Below, one piece after another: positions 33,704 to 46,600 of a stretch of 64,000 nucleotides of DNA; positions within the stretch are counted from its first letter, which is position 1; each line of letters opens with the position of its first letter. The stretch is from Treponema sp. (GTDB lineage: Bacteria > Spirochaetota > Spirochaetia > Treponematales > Treponemataceae), in the NCBI GenBank assembly GCA_017619795.1, contig JAFZRP010000080.1:1-64000 (forward strand), written 5' to 3'. The translations under genes and the position numbers were made by a program. The notes under the pieces are model-generated. The model saw only the letters and a list, made by a program, of their open reading frames with translations. It did no database searches and was not told the DNA's origin.

Positions 33704-34993
33704 TTATCTTCCACGGGAAGCATCATGCTTCCTTTCATAGTCAGCAATTTTTCTGTCACGGGCCTTGTTATCCAGAACATCAAGGTCTTTAAGATACTTG
33801 TACATATATTGACCGTACATTTTGTCCGCCTTGTTGATATATTTATCAATCAAGTGGTCTTCCTTATCTTCATCAAACTTTCTGTATTCACGAAGAAGAG
33901 TCTGGTCTTTCTGAAGGTATTCAACCATGTCATTTTTATTTGGAAAAATGTCATCGACAAATGTTGTAAATTTTACGGTGTCTCCGGGAGTACCGTACTC
34001 TTTCATATATGCAACATAGGTGTCATAGCACGAAGCATATAAAGAAGGGTCTTCATAATCATTCTGAATAAGTCCGGCTTCTTCCATAAGGTGAATTCTT
34101 TCAGTAGAATCCTGCCAGAGTTCTCCGCCGGAATTTACTGCATGGTCTACGGCTTTTTCCCACCATTTTTCACCTTTGTATTGATTTACAGGTGCATCAG
34201 GGCCAGCAGCAAGAACAAAAGCTGCATACTGAACAGGATCTGATTCAGAATTGTTGAACAGGCTGTCAAACATTCTGTGAACTTTTACTTCATTAGAAGA
34301 CATCAAGGGTTTTGTTGTTGCAAGGATATGTTTTTCACAGTCTTCCATAATTTTTGCCTGTGCAATTGTTTTCTGGTTTTCCTGGACAGCTTTATTCAAA
34401 GAATCAGCATAGGTCTCAGGTTTATTATCAGAAATACCGAAATCTTTAAGTAAATAATTCAACAGCTTTTTCTTTTCTTTTGGGGAACCTGGCATATTGT
34501 TTAAGATTTCATCACAAGTCTGTTTGCAGAGGCCAATCGCATGTTTTGTCTCGATGCGGTTTTCTCCATTAATGCGTGTTAAGGTGTTCAAAAAAACAGA
34601 TTTCATCTTTTCTTTTGAGTATTTAACATCAAAGTTATCTACAAAATAAGAAATGCTTTCGCTTGCATTTTTTAAATCCTCCTTAACAGCTTGCATGTCT
34701 TTAAGAACATCTTTCATGTGATAAGGGGCGCCATTTTTCCCATGACCATCTGGACCAATCCAGAGCATTGCTTCTTCTTCCGGGTCATAATTGTCATAAA
34801 GCTCATCAAAGGCATCTGATACAGATGCAGGATTGCCTTTTTCCATGTAAAGAGTAAAAATACAGTCCTGCCCTGCCGGTGAATATTTTTGAATCTCACA
34901 GCTATACTGATTTCCGTTAGACTCCCAATCTGAAACGTTGAAACCTAAATTTTCGAGTTTTTTTTCAACGTCATCCCATGTTAGTTTTGCCAT
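33704..34993 (-). CDS. Phage/plasmid-type polyvalent protein, unknown
   Basis: 429 residues. The first 100 residues (MAKLTWDDVEKKLENLGFNV, YSPAGQDCIFTLY, LWIGPDGHGKNGAPY) match a pattern I know from uncharacterised phage and plasmid proteins of Firmicutes and other gut bacteria, in which a YSPAGED strand is followed by an alpha/beta domain. The remaining 320 residues are helical and unrecognised. The protein ends RKHDASRGR. The leader is AAGGAGAATAAACTTATG. The 56-base gap upstream carries an AGTGTAA half-site, so this gene may head its own transcript leading into ssb and the YifB-like gene. Confidence 0.7.
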   Translation of the reverse strand: MAKLTWDDVEKKLENLGFNVSDWESNGNQYSCEIQKYSPAGQDCIFTLYMEKGNPASVSDAFDELYDNYDPEEEAMLWIGPDGHGKNGAPYHMKDVLKDMQAVKEDLKNASESISYFVDNFDVKYSKEKMKSVFLNTLTRINGENRIETKHAIGLCKQTCDEILNNMPGSPKEKKKLLNYLLKDFGISDNKPETYADSLNKAVQENQKTIAQAKIMEDCEKHILATTKPLMSSNEVKVHRMFDSLFNNSESDPVQYAAFVLAAGPDAPVNQYKGEKWWEKAVDHAVNSGGELWQDSTERIHLMEEAGLIQNDYEDPSLYASCYDTYVAYMKEYGTPGDTVKFTTFVDDIFPNKNDMVEYLQKDQTLLREYRKFDEDKEDHLIDKYINKADKMYGQYMYKYLKDLDVLDNKARDRKIADYERKHDASRGR

Positions 34994-35029
34994 AAGTTTA
35001 TTCTCCTTGTCAAATATATATAGTTTTAT

Positions 35030-35036
35030 TTACACT
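35030..35036 (-). promoter_or_regulatory. AGTGTAA half-site upstream of 34993
   Basis: The minus strand reads ATCTTAAAAGTGTAAATAAAAC before the 34993 start, with AGTGTAA at 35036-35030. It is the same motif and orientation as upstream of 18662 and 36798. No strong -35/-10 pair is evident. Confidence 0.5.
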
Positions 35037-35049
35037 TTTAAGATAAAAA

Positions 35050-36798
35050 TTATCTTTCATATCTTGATTCAATTTCTTTCTGCCTGTTCCTTGGATATAA
35101 TTCTTTTGGATTTCCCTGAGAATATTCTCCGGCAGAAGTTGTAAACTTCTGGAACTTCAATCCGTAAGATTCCAGCTCTTCAATTTTTTCACGCAGCTTT
35201 TTAATTGATAAAACTGGAATCTTCTGATAAAAATTGAATTGATTACCACTGAAAGAATAAGAGCCAGAAAGAAGTCCATACCGTTTGTTTTCCTTATCTA
35301 CAACAAGAGCATGAAAAGGACTTGCTTTCGAGTGATAATTAGAAGAGTTTGGATTTGGATTTGTATGAAAGAATACCTCATAGCCTGGTTCAAATGGGTC
35401 AAAAACTTTTTCAAGAGTTTTTATACCAACAGCTTTTTCAAGCATCTTAAAAGTATTTTCTGGATTTGTACAACCATTTTCTTTTAGATAAAGATTTAAG
35501 GCTTTTATTTCTAAATTCGTACTGCTACCACTTTTCATAGCAAGTGTTGCAGCAGATGCAGCATATTTTATATTATTATCATAATCGGGCAGGATTTCTT
35601 TAATTTTTGAAACATAGTTTTCAAAAGCATTTTTTTTAAATTCTGGAGTTGGAGTATTCAAAATTACATCCATTATATTAGGATAAATTTCTGAAACAAT
35701 TTTTCCAGCATATTCATTGTTTTCTTTAATATATTCTTCAACATCATCTACAAAAAGTGAATTATAACCTACTACAGGTTCACCCCAATCTAATGTTGAT
35801 TTGTCAAGTTCATAAATGGAAACGTCAAAAACATTTCCTTCAAGAAATCTTGCATACTCTTTTATCTCTTGTTTCAAAATTTTCTCTGCCCATGCTTTTG
35901 TTTCTTCTGGTGTTTTTGGTTTCCATTTATTGTAAAGATTTCCGTCCTCATCACGGGCTTCACCTTTTAACTCATTAAGAACTTCCTGATTGTTTTTATT
36001 GACATAAATGAATCCGTCATTATAAATTGCACCGTCATCACGGTCATTTGCAGCATGCAAAGTTTTTCTTAAAGAGGCTTCGTGGCATGTAATGCCTGAA
36101 TGTTCATAAATATTGATTGGAATAACACAAAACTTTGTTTCTGCCCATTTATCATAAAGCTGGCTTTCTGAAAAGCCTTCAAGCTCATTAAAATGATGAA
36201 TTGAATCCTGATAATTAAAGAAGTTCTTTGGTACAAATACATTAAGACAGTCAGAAAGTTCATCACGGATCCGGTTATAGGCACTTTCAGCTCCATAATA
36301 ATCTTTGCAGTTTGATGTTCGCAAGTTAATTATATAAGAATCGGTAAGTCTGCCTGTCTTTTCATCAACTGGAATTCCCCCTGTTAAATCTTCACAGACA
36401 GAAGAACCGAGGTTATCCTTGACAGATGAAAGTATGGAATCCATTTCCTGATTAAAAAGGTCAACGTCAAAATGAAAGCCGTTCTCTTCAGTTCCTGCTA
36501 TAAAGCGGGAAAGGGCTTCATTATTCTGACAGTCTTCGAGAGATGGAAAAGTAAATTCAATTGAGCCTTCCATGTATTCATGCGGCTCAGCTTCAGAAAG
36601 TTCATTTTTAAAAAACTCTTCAAAGCTTTCAGGCTGTAGATCCCCAAATGCATGGTATGGATTTCTCTCTTCTGGAAAAACCATTGTTCCAAGGTTTGTC
36701 TGATAATCAGGGTCTCTTGGGTCATAAGGGTCATTACAGTAGTCGTAATCTAATTTTAAATATTCTCTATCTGTTGTCTTAAAGTATTTTGTTTCCAT
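35050..36798 (-). CDS. Polyvalent protein with a widespread phage-type domain
   Basis: 582 residues. A central part (about 225-345) contains CVIPINIYEHSGIT, NDGFIYVNK, KQEIKEYARFLEGNVFDV. This corresponds to a common uncharacterised phage/plasmid domain in which IYEHSGIT is followed by GFIYV and a Y-x-x-(F/Y)L-x-G-x-V strand. Residues about 425-460 contain ALNLYLKENGC, similar to the module at the ends of other proteins in this cluster. The protein opens METKYFKTTD and ends KEIESRYER. Its leader is AGAGGAATAAACTATG. A good promoter and the AGTGTAA motif lie immediately upstream, so it is probably a transcription unit head. Confidence 0.7.
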   Translation of the reverse strand: METKYFKTTDREYLKLDYDYCNDPYDPRDPDYQTNLGTMVFPEERNPYHAFGDLQPESFEEFFKNELSEAEPHEYMEGSIEFTFPSLEDCQNNEALSRFIAGTEENGFHFDVDLFNQEMDSILSSVKDNLGSSVCEDLTGGIPVDEKTGRLTDSYIINLRTSNCKDYYGAESAYNRIRDELSDCLNVFVPKNFFNYQDSIHHFNELEGFSESQLYDKWAETKFCVIPINIYEHSGITCHEASLRKTLHAANDRDDGAIYNDGFIYVNKNNQEVLNELKGEARDEDGNLYNKWKPKTPEETKAWAEKILKQEIKEYARFLEGNVFDVSIYELDKSTLDWGEPVVGYNSLFVDDVEEYIKENNEYAGKIVSEIYPNIMDVILNTPTPEFKKNAFENYVSKIKEILPDYDNNIKYAASAATLAMKSGSSTNLEIKALNLYLKENGCTNPENTFKMLEKAVGIKTLEKVFDPFEPGYEVFFHTNPNPNSSNYHSKASPFHALVVDKENKRYGLLSGSYSFSGNQFNFYQKIPVLSIKKLREKIEELESYGLKFQKFTTSAGEYSQGNPKELYPRNRQKEIESRYER

Positions 36799-36832
36799 AG
36801 TTTATTCCTCTATAAATTATTTTTATTGTAAT

Positions 36833-36870
36833 TTACACTTTATTATAATCCACAATATGAAATTTATCAA
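36833..36870 (-). promoter_or_regulatory. Promoter with AGTGTAA site at the start point
   Basis: On the minus strand TTGATA (36870-36865), a 17-base spacer and a perfect TATAAT (36847-36842) make a strong sigma-70-type promoter. AAGTGTAAATT follows directly (AGTGTAA at 36839-36833), covering the predicted transcription start. The start codon of the 582-residue gene is 36798. Confidence 0.75.
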
Positions 36871-36884
36871 ATATTAGTATTATT

Positions 36885-37694
36885 TTATCTTGAGTGTGAA
36901 ATTTCAATACTTCGAGGCTTTACAGTGCGTTTATAGGTAATTTCAATGTCAGGTTCAAGAGCTTCATTTTTCCATTTATCAAGTAAATGTTCCCAGTCAT
37001 TTTCATTTTTGACGCCGATTGATGCAAGGTTTTGAGCAAGCTTCTGTTTTTCTGCAACAGGCATAAATGCAAGCATGGTATCAGCAGTTGCATGAGGAAT
37101 ACAGAGTGTTCCCTGCTCCTTGACAAGCAGCTTGAAATTTTTTTCAAAGCTTGAAGCAGAATGTTCCTCTATTCTTTCATTGCGGGTAGCAATGGAATCA
37201 GTAAAAGAGATGGAAGCTTTGCTTTTTTTTCTGATATTTTCATCGCGGGAAATCTTATCATAGATTTTCTGCACGTCTTTTTTAAGGACAGACCCGTACA
37301 TGGATTTCTTGAAAAGTTCCAGGTCATCCTTATTAAGATTCTTTCCGAAAACAAGAATCTGTTTTGATTGTTTTGAAAACTTCTGTCCTTTATTCATAAG
37401 AAGAATTTCTTCACCATTTTCATCCTTCCATTTACATACAGTACCTTTCTCAGTTTTACCCATAAAATTAATAATATCCTGCCGTGAAATGCCATCTTTG
37501 CCGGTTACATCAATAAATTTGCCAAAGATTCTGTCTATCAGGTGAGGATTCTTTTTCTGGATATGATTCAACAGCAGGAGGATGTCCATATCGTAGGAAT
37601 TAGAATTCCTGTTCCAGAAACTGCTTTCAGATTTCTGTTCACGAATTGTTTTTTCAAGGTATTCATAATATTCTTTTTCTTCTTTAGATTTCAT
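36885..37694 (-). CDS. Unknown protein with shared C-terminal module
   Basis: A 269-residue basic, helical protein with no named domain. Residues about 195-245 (ADTMLAFMPVAE, NLASIGV, HLLDKWKNE) resemble the C-terminal module of the 348-, 3297- and 3873-residue proteins, here with Val in place of the usual Cys after G. The chain ends RSIEISHSR. The start codon overlaps the stop of the 3873-residue gene (TAATG), so translation is coupled. After its stop comes the promoter region of the next gene, suggesting that it ends a transcript that begins upstream of 50911. Confidence 0.65.
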   Translation of the reverse strand: MKSKEEKEYYEYLEKTIREQKSESSFWNRNSNSYDMDILLLLNHIQKKNPHLIDRIFGKFIDVTGKDGISRQDIINFMGKTEKGTVCKWKDENGEEILLMNKGQKFSKQSKQILVFGKNLNKDDLELFKKSMYGSVLKKDVQKIYDKISRDENIRKKSKASISFTDSIATRNERIEEHSASSFEKNFKLLVKEQGTLCIPHATADTMLAFMPVAEKQKLAQNLASIGVKNENDWEHLLDKWKNEALEPDIEITYKRTVKPRSIEISHSR

Positions 37695-40600
37695 TACTGT
37701 TCTCCTCTTGGCGGATAACCGCTATCCTTTTTTTGAGAAATATCTTTTTTTTGCTCTGGAGATTTATTTAACCAGGATGCAAAAATCTTTGCCATGTGTT
37801 CTTTTGAATCACAACCCATTTCGTACAAAAGCCAGTTGTTAAGTTTCGTTTTATCGTTTTCATCAACTAAAGCTAAAAGTTGCTGACCAAGTTCAAAAGG
37901 CGTTTTATTGAAAGCTTTGTCAACTTCTGCAATTTCCTTTAACTTTTCTTCAAAATTCAGGTAATCAACAGGCTTAAGTTTTTCATACTTCAAAGGATTC
38001 AAAGAAACATGCTCATTTAGTTTTTGAATAAACTCATTGTCACGGGGAGGCATAAGGCCTTTTTCAATCAAGTCTTTAAGAATGTAAGGTTCATATCTTT
38101 TATTCTCAATTACACTGTTTGACTCAAAAGAAACAACAAGTTCCTTTAATTCATCATTTAGCTGGGCGATAATTGAATTGTCAATTACAAAATAACTTTG
38201 TGCTGAACCGATACCGTTTTCATCACGACTTAACGTAGCCTGATATACTCCATTTGAAATCTTATATAAATCTGATACTGAATCTTCTCCAATTTTATCA
38301 CCTAAAGAAAGCTCTTTAATTTTTCCTTTTGAAACCTTCTGAGTTTCAGAAGGTCCAAGAAGTCTTTCCATAAGCTCATTTTTAATATCAGTATCATTTT
38401 CTACATGAATGATTTTATCAACAGAAACAAGGAAACTGTTTAAGGATTGAGGATTACTTATTCCGAGAGACTTACAGGTTTCCTCATCACATGCAAGCAT
38501 TGTAAGCGTTTCCACGAGTGCAGCTCTTTCGCTCCAGTTGTTTGATTTAAGCATTTCACGAACAAACTTCTCCTGCCAGAAACCATCTTTTCCTTCTTTT
38601 CCAGCCATAAGAATATAACCGCTTCTATCTGTCTGTTCAAAAGGACGTACATAATAAGATTTTTTAAAGTCTTTGTCTGCTGAAATCTCCCAGCCTCTAT
38701 AAGAATTACGCTGATATAAAACAGCAGATTCGGTTTGTTCCTGTTTTTTACCAATAAAGGAATCATAGAGACGGTTAATCTTTACATCAATTTCTTCTGC
38801 CTGTGTAACACTGGTTTCATAAAGGCTCATAAAAATATCCTGCAAATCTTTCTCAACAACAGGTTCTTTTCCCAGATAATTCTGAAGCATCTGCTTTGAT
38901 TCGATTACATTATCAAATGATTTTCTCTTTGCAAACTCAAGAATATCAGTAATTTCGATTTTCTCAGTCTTTACCTTTCCATTTTCAGAAGTCAGAATTA
39001 CAATTTTATCCTTTTCATCAAGACCGACACGAACTTTTCTCTGTTCAACAATACCATCTTTTTCACAACCGATTGCCTTAAGGATAGTTGCAGCCTCTTC
39101 TTCTGTTATAGAAGCTTCTTTACTTTTCTTGAAAAGATGGAGATTAGAATTGAAGAAATTTGAAAAATCTTTGGATTCATTATAATTTCTGTCAAAGAAA
39201 CGGATTCCATCATAAGGAGATTTTTCAGGTCCCAAATCCATAGCTTTATCCATGTTAGTATTTCTGATTTCTGTATATTTTTCCTGCAATCTGTTTGCAA
39301 AATCAGAAGCAGTATTTACGGCATTTCCAACAGGATACCACTGTTTTGTTGAAGCAGCATATTTCCAGCCATGAGATTTAAGTTCTTTAAGAATATCACG
39401 ATTAATTTTAGCAGTATCAAACCTGATATTTACCCTTCCCTTTTCTTTGTTGTCAATAATGCTGAAAGGTAGAATACGTTCTTGCTCAGAATCAACTTCA
39501 GAAAGTTTATTTGAAATGTCATTAAGCTTCTGCTCAATTTCTTTATCTTCAAGCTTCTGAGCATTAACTTTGATTACTTCCTCTTCATTTTCAAAACCTT
39601 CAAGTTGTTTTAGATACTGTTCGATTGTACCAGACTTATATTTAGTAATAGGATTAAAGTCAACTTTCATTCCGTTAAACTCAATTCCTTCTTCATTAAG
39701 GGCATTGAACAGGGAATCCTCTCTCCAGCGGTTTTCTGGATTCTTTGAATCAAACTCAACAAGAAGAGAAATATTACCGTCTTTAGACGGATCTCGATAC
39801 ATCTTTACTCCTACAAGGGTAAGATTTTCTTCTGTTTCTCCAGAGTCATACTGTCTGAAAAGTTCCTCAACATCAGCTTTTAGGCTTTCTTCGATTTCTT
39901 TTTCAGAGAATTGTTCCCCATTTATAGACCAAACAAGAGGAACAGATTCTTCCGGCTCATCATCAATATCCATTTCCTGTTCTCTCATTTGAGCTTCATA
40001 TTCTGCTTCAAGAGCTGCTTCAGACATACCTTTATTTACCTGGATAGATTCAATACCTTTATCAATTACGTCTTCCAGAAGATTTTCCTGTCTAAGTTCA
40101 TCATCTGTTTTACGAATCCATCGGCCTGAATTGTCTTTTTTGAAAAGTTCATTATAATCTTCTCCGACAGAGCAGAAATTAAGGTTAATGACTCCTGGTT
40201 CAGCAAGAGCATCATTTTCATTGAAATCAAGGAGAAGTTCATCATTGTGTTCAGAAAGTGCATCACAAATTTCTTTAATATTTTCTTTTACCCAAGATTC
40301 ATCTTTACCTGCCATATCAGCAATTTCAGTAAAATCAAAACTATAGTTAAAACCACTTGAAGAAGATTCATAACCCTGCTGGCAGATATTATCTGCAAGT
40401 TTTGAGAAGTCATAAGACTGGTCAATATCATTTTCGAGTTTTATTCCCATAGATTTAAAGCTCAGAACTACAGCAGCACATTCACGGTCAGAACTGAATG
40501 GGTCATTGCGTTCTTTCACAAGGTTTACTACAGCTTCTTTGAATATTGGATTTGATTTCATGAGCTGGTCAAACAGGTTCATGTTGTAAGATTGAATATT

Positions 40601-43600
40601 TCCGACAACTTTCCAATCACCATTGTAAAGTTCGTCATAGTGGTTATGGAAATGATTAAAGAATTCTTTATGGTCAAAGTCTTCAAGAGTGTTTTCTGTA
40701 ACATTTTTATCTTGTGCAATACTCTGTTTAAGTTCTGGCATAATGACAGATTCAGGATTGACAATTCCCATTGCAAGACTCAATTCTTCAACAGAAAGTT
40801 TATCATTACCTTTTTCAAGTTCTGATTTATAAAGATTACATAAATCAGAAAGCGTTTCTTCTCCAGTAATATTAACACCAACAGCTTCAAGCTGTTCCTG
40901 CATATCGTAAATGTAATAGTCACCGATGTAAGTACCAAGGCGTTCAAATATTTCAGCAGCATTTTCAAAAACATAGGTTTCATTTCCAGAACCTTCAAAA
41001 TCCAGGCCATTATCTATGTATTCTTTTCTTTGCTGGTCGAAAATTATAAGTTTTCCATTGTCTATATCAGGCCTCATATCCATTACACCAAGGATTTCTT
41101 CAAGAGTTACAGGTTTTATTTCAATATTTACTCTTTTTTCCAAAGAAACACTTTCCGAAGCAATAGCAAACTCTTCCGGTGATAAAGAAAAGCTTTCTTC
41201 CTGATTTTCATTCTTCAAAATAAAGTTTCCAGACTGAGCAGGACCTTCAAACTTAACAGTTTCACCATCGCAGCAGAGCAAGGTTCCTGCTTTACTGTAC
41301 AAGTCATAGTGAGAAAGTTCATCATAATGAGTGTATTCTGAATCAACCTGATTATCATCAAATTCAATTGTGCTTCCGTTTGAAAGTTTTACACACATTC
41401 TGTCATTAAAGAAAAAAGAACCTTCCTTTTCTTTTATATGTTCATAGAGAGCTTTGAGAGACAACGAAAACACTTTACCTATTTCTGGAGTTTGTATTTT
41501 TTGTTCTTTAATAAGGTTTTCTTCTAGTTCAAAGGATTCTTTTTCTTTGTCTGTTTTTGAAAGTCCCATATCTTTTGCAGCTTCTCTGATTTCCTTGTAA
41601 CTTTTTTCTTCAATCTGTAAACGCTCTGTAAAGTAACTAATATACTCAGAAGCATCCATTACCTTTTCAAGAGACTTTCGCCATAAACCAAAGTCAAAGT
41701 CATAACCATGTTCACCATATTTAGCATTGCGTGAATCACCATATTTTACATCCTGGAGCATGTTGCTTATCTGGTGTTCAGCATAATTAATAAACTCATC
41801 TTTAAAGGAAAGATTTTTGTTTTCAAGCAGGTAATCTGAAATGTGACTGATACACATTCCGGCATATCGTTCAAACGATGTGGCAGTTGTTTCCTGCTCT
41901 TTTTCGACAGATTCTTTAGAAGCTTTTACGCTGCTGGCAGCAACAATCCAGCCACTGTTAACTTTCCTGTCATTTTCAAGGATTGACTTTAATGTATCAC
42001 AATGTCTTTTGTAAGAATCTTTAAGTTTTTCATAATTTGGAGCAATAATATCTGCAACAAGTTTTTTCTGTTCTTCTGTAATATCTGGAGCATTAACTTT
42101 CTGCCACTGTTCTTCATATTTTTCAAGAACTTCAGGATAAGAACAAGTCATGCGGATATAGTCAGAAAGACCTTCTCTTTCATAAGGAACTTCTTTGCCG
42201 CTATCACGAGTGATTGTGTCTCCATGAAAATCATAACGGAAATGATATGAGTCAGGCTCTTCTTCTTTTGCATCCGGGAAATATACAGTAACATCACACT
42301 TCAAAAATGTATTGAAGCGGCTGTTCAATTCCTTAAGAAGTTCTTCTCCTTCTTTAAGTCCAAGAACTGTTCCGCTCTGCATTCTTGCAGATTTATGGGC
42401 GGAGGTAGTACCTTCAGTAAAGTCAACTGTAATATAAGGAAGTTTTGTATCTTTGAATACTTTTTCACGAATTTCATTGATACGCTTAAACTCTTCTTCA
42501 GATACAACTTCTGCATCAATCTGTTCATCTTCTGAAAGCCATGCTGCATCAAAACCTGTTGCAAGAAGACCAAGTTCATATTCATAGTCAATTCCACGGT
42601 CATTAAGGATAGTCTGAATATAAGCTGTGTCATCAAAATCGCAGTTAAAACGTGCAAAAGAATTGCTTTCATTTTTGTCAAACCAATCAACTTTATAACC
42701 GTTGTTAGACAGATGTTCTTTTAATTCTATAATCTTATTATCTTTAATTGAGTTGAAAATAGTGAATACAGGTCTAATTTCTTTTTCTTCAACAGTCTTT
42801 TCTTTATTGTATTGTTCAATTTGTTCTCCAATAATATCAAAGGTTTTCTGTTCACGAACAAGATTCCATTGTTCACTTTCAAAAAGTGACGGCTTACCAT
42901 TTAAAGAAACATCAAGATATTCTATATCTTTATTATGAGGCTCAGAATTGAGACGTTTTACAATGTGTAAATTAATATTAGGATTATTGTCATTCCATGT
43001 TGCAACAAGCATTGCAAAGCGTTCATCACTGATTTCTGCTTCCTTAATATAAGCAGCATCTGGAAAAAAAAGGTCTGCGTTATAAATGCCATTTTCATCT
43101 TTTGTAATGTTGTTTAATTTGATATTTTTACTGCTGATTAAGTCTGAAGAAATTTCTTTTTCACTAAAAAGTTCCTTTTCTTTTTCATAAAGGAAAGCAG
43201 GTTCTACATAGGAAGCTTTCTTAACAAGTTCAGATTCTTTAAATGCAGAGTCAAGGTTCTTGAATGCTGCAATAACACTTTGGGCATGTTCATTATTTTC
43301 TTTTAGTTCTTTAACAAAGTTGTCTCCCATATAGAATGAATATTCTTCATTGGTTTTCTGAAAAACGATTGCACCATTACCATCAGGGTCATCAAAAACA
43401 AAATCGCCGGGAATATTAATTCCGATTCCTGCATTTAGACCTTTATTATTTTGTTCAATAAGAGTCTTTACAGCTTCTTTTGCTGAAAGATTTACAATAG
43501 GTTCAAACTCTGCATACTGTTCAAATTCTGCAGTATCTTTTACAAAGAAATTAAAATTTAAATTTTTATTACTAAGTTCTTTTTCTTTTTTACTAATAAT

Positions 43601-46600
43601 TTCTTCAAATGTAAATATATCAATAAAAGATGAAACACCTTGATTAATTCGATAAGCTGCATCTTTGCCGCGGAAGAATAATTCTGGATGTTTTTGGGTA
43701 GTCCATTCATATAGTTTTTTTACTTGTAATAATTTTTCAGTTGAATCAATGGTATCAAAATCAAAACCTAAATTATCAGGTTTAGAAACTGATTTATCAG
43801 AAGCATAAAGTTTATTAAGTTCTTTTAAATAACTATTAAATATCAATTCCTTTGGGTTTCCAGTCTGACCAAGGCTATCCCAAATAACACCAACTTTAGG
43901 GTCAAGATTTGTAGAAGCTGCATCACCCCTGCCAATTATAGAAGCTCTCAGCAATTCTACAGGTTCAATACTCTGATTTGCAGGATATTTACCATTTGTT
44001 GAAATAATTTTGTTATTTAATAATTTAAGACCAAAATCTTCAGAACAAGATTTAAGTACAGCAAAAGCAGATGTGACATCCATAAGAATAAATCTGTCTT
44101 TATCAATACTGTTATTGAAAAGTTTTGTATAAATCTCTGGTGTTAATTCTATTTCAGATTTTGTTTTTTTATTCTCATTAAGAGTATATTCAAAATCATG
44201 GTCAATTTCATTTTTAATATAATTCAACAGCTCTTCATCTGAAAGACTTTTGAGTTTTTCTTCAGAAACAAAATATGGAACTCTTTCGTCTATGATTCTA
44301 GCTTCCTCATCAATATAATTACCATTCTGGTCAATTATAGCATCGTTTAGAGATGAGCTGCCGATATAAATATAATCAGAAATTCCTTCATTTTCAACTT
44401 CAAGTTCACGAACAGGATATTCTTTCTCACCGTAGAACCAGCGTTCAAGTTTGATGTTACTGTATTCATAAGAATCATCAATTTTTGGTGATTCTTTTTC
44501 TTTATCACCTATTATAAAAAGTTCCTGTTCTGCTTCTTTTTCTTTGATAATATCTTTCTGTTTTGCAAAATCAATTGTATATTCAGGACTTAATGATTTT
44601 CCTGTAACAAATATATGCTCTGGATGGGCCATATAATCCTTAAAGCGTTCAAGCCAGAGATTGCAGACAAATTGCTGCAAAGTTGCAACAGACTGACCTT
44701 CTTTAAAAATAAAGTCTTTTTTATCAAGATTCTCACCGATTACATCCGTGTAAGTCATTACAGTTGCAAGGATCTGACAGTCTTTCTTATTTTTCGGAAA
44801 TACATCAGGATTCTGTTTAGAAAGTGCTACTTCAAAGTTTTTCTTATAAATAGCATCAACATCAGCATCAACAAAATCTGAATCTTTTATGAGATTTTTT
44901 ACAATGTTTTTACAAAGTTCTTCATCTTTTCCAAGGAGTTTAGTCTTAATAAAAATATCATCTTGATAATTTTGAAGAATACCGTCTTTATCAATATACG
45001 GGCATTCAGGTTCATTCGATGGCATGACAAGAATTGAAGAACCGTCTGGAGCATCAAATTCAATCGCTCTTGATAAAGGTTTTTCAAGATTAGTTTCATA
45101 AACAATCTTTTTTTCTTTTATTTTATCATAACTCCAGAGTTCTCCATTTTCTAAATGTATATTTGTTGGATTTCTTTCTCCAGCAAGCTTCAGTTTTTCA
45201 GTAGCTGCTTTTTTTACATAATCTGGAAGTTCATCCAAGGTATAGTATTTATACGCCAGATTATCTTCAGATTTTTCTCCTGCAACTTTATAAAATTTAT
45301 AAATCTCATAACCTTTTTCATCCAAAACAGGTTCATACTCAATTTTATAATTGTCTTCCTGGAAAACTTTGTTAAAACCTCTGTCTCTTGCAAAAGCTAG
45401 TGCAAGCTGTAAACTTCGGGGATTTACAAAAGTGTTTTCAAACATTACAGGAACAGTACGTTCTGTACGTTTTGTTTTTTCACTAATTGCAATTGCAGCA
45501 GTCGATTCTGAAAGATAATTGGAAATGTGTGCAAGACGAGAAGAACGGTCTACCAAACGTTCTTTATCAGGAAATACTCTTTCGTATGCAGGAAACTGTC
45601 CATCAATTTCTTTTAAGGTATTCGGGTCAATAATCTTTCCTTCCCATTCAGCAGGATAGTCTTTTTTAAGCTTAATAAGGATTTTGCCATCAGTTGCAAC
45701 GGCAAATCCCTTTTCATAAAAAATACCTGTCATAAAGTATCTGGTCATGTCTTTACTTGTAAAGTCAGAAACAGATGCTTTTTTACATGCAGCATCAACA
45801 GCTTTTTTGTTTCCGTAAGTTTCCAAAAGGAATTTTGAATCCTTTTCGGCTTCTGTAATTTCTTTTTTTACGTCAGTATTTTCCATAAGTTTATTCTCCT
45901 CTTCTTTATCTGCATCTATTGAATCAGCCAGTAACGGATTGCTGATTGAAAGCTCGATCTTCTCAAATATTTTCAGCCATTCAGGTGAATTCCAATCAAC
46001 TGCATCTGGTACCCTTATAAGATAAAGAGCAATGTTGTCCTTCATACTTTCATAGCGTTCTATTTCTGGATGTGATTTTAGGAATTCTTCTGTTTTATCA
46101 CATATTTCCTTTTCATATTTTTCAATGTAAGAAAGTAATGGCTGCTTGTATTTTTCAGGTAAGTTATAAAACTGATTAGTTTTGACCTCAATTTTATAGT
46201 TCCGGTTTTCTTTTTGATTAACCAAAACAGTGATTAAAGCATTCTGACATTCTTCAATATCAGAATAAGTTTTTTCAGATATGACAAGCTTATCAAAACC
46301 CTTATAGAATTCAGCATTATGAGGTACCATAAGGTATTTAAAACCAGAATCATCGTTTTTCTTGCAGATAAAACTTTCATAAATAGATTCACCAAGATAA
46401 CCAACACCTTCGTAAACAAAACGGAAAGGCTTTAAATTTTCTTTATTAAGTGTATCAGTAATTTTATATTCATCCTTTTCTTTCTTCTCACCGTTAACAT
46501 AATGTTCAAGACCTGCAAGAAACTCAGCACGGTCAACGGCTGAAATAACAGAATCAACAACCGTAAAAGTTCTTTTATTGCTTTCAATTTCAATTTGTTC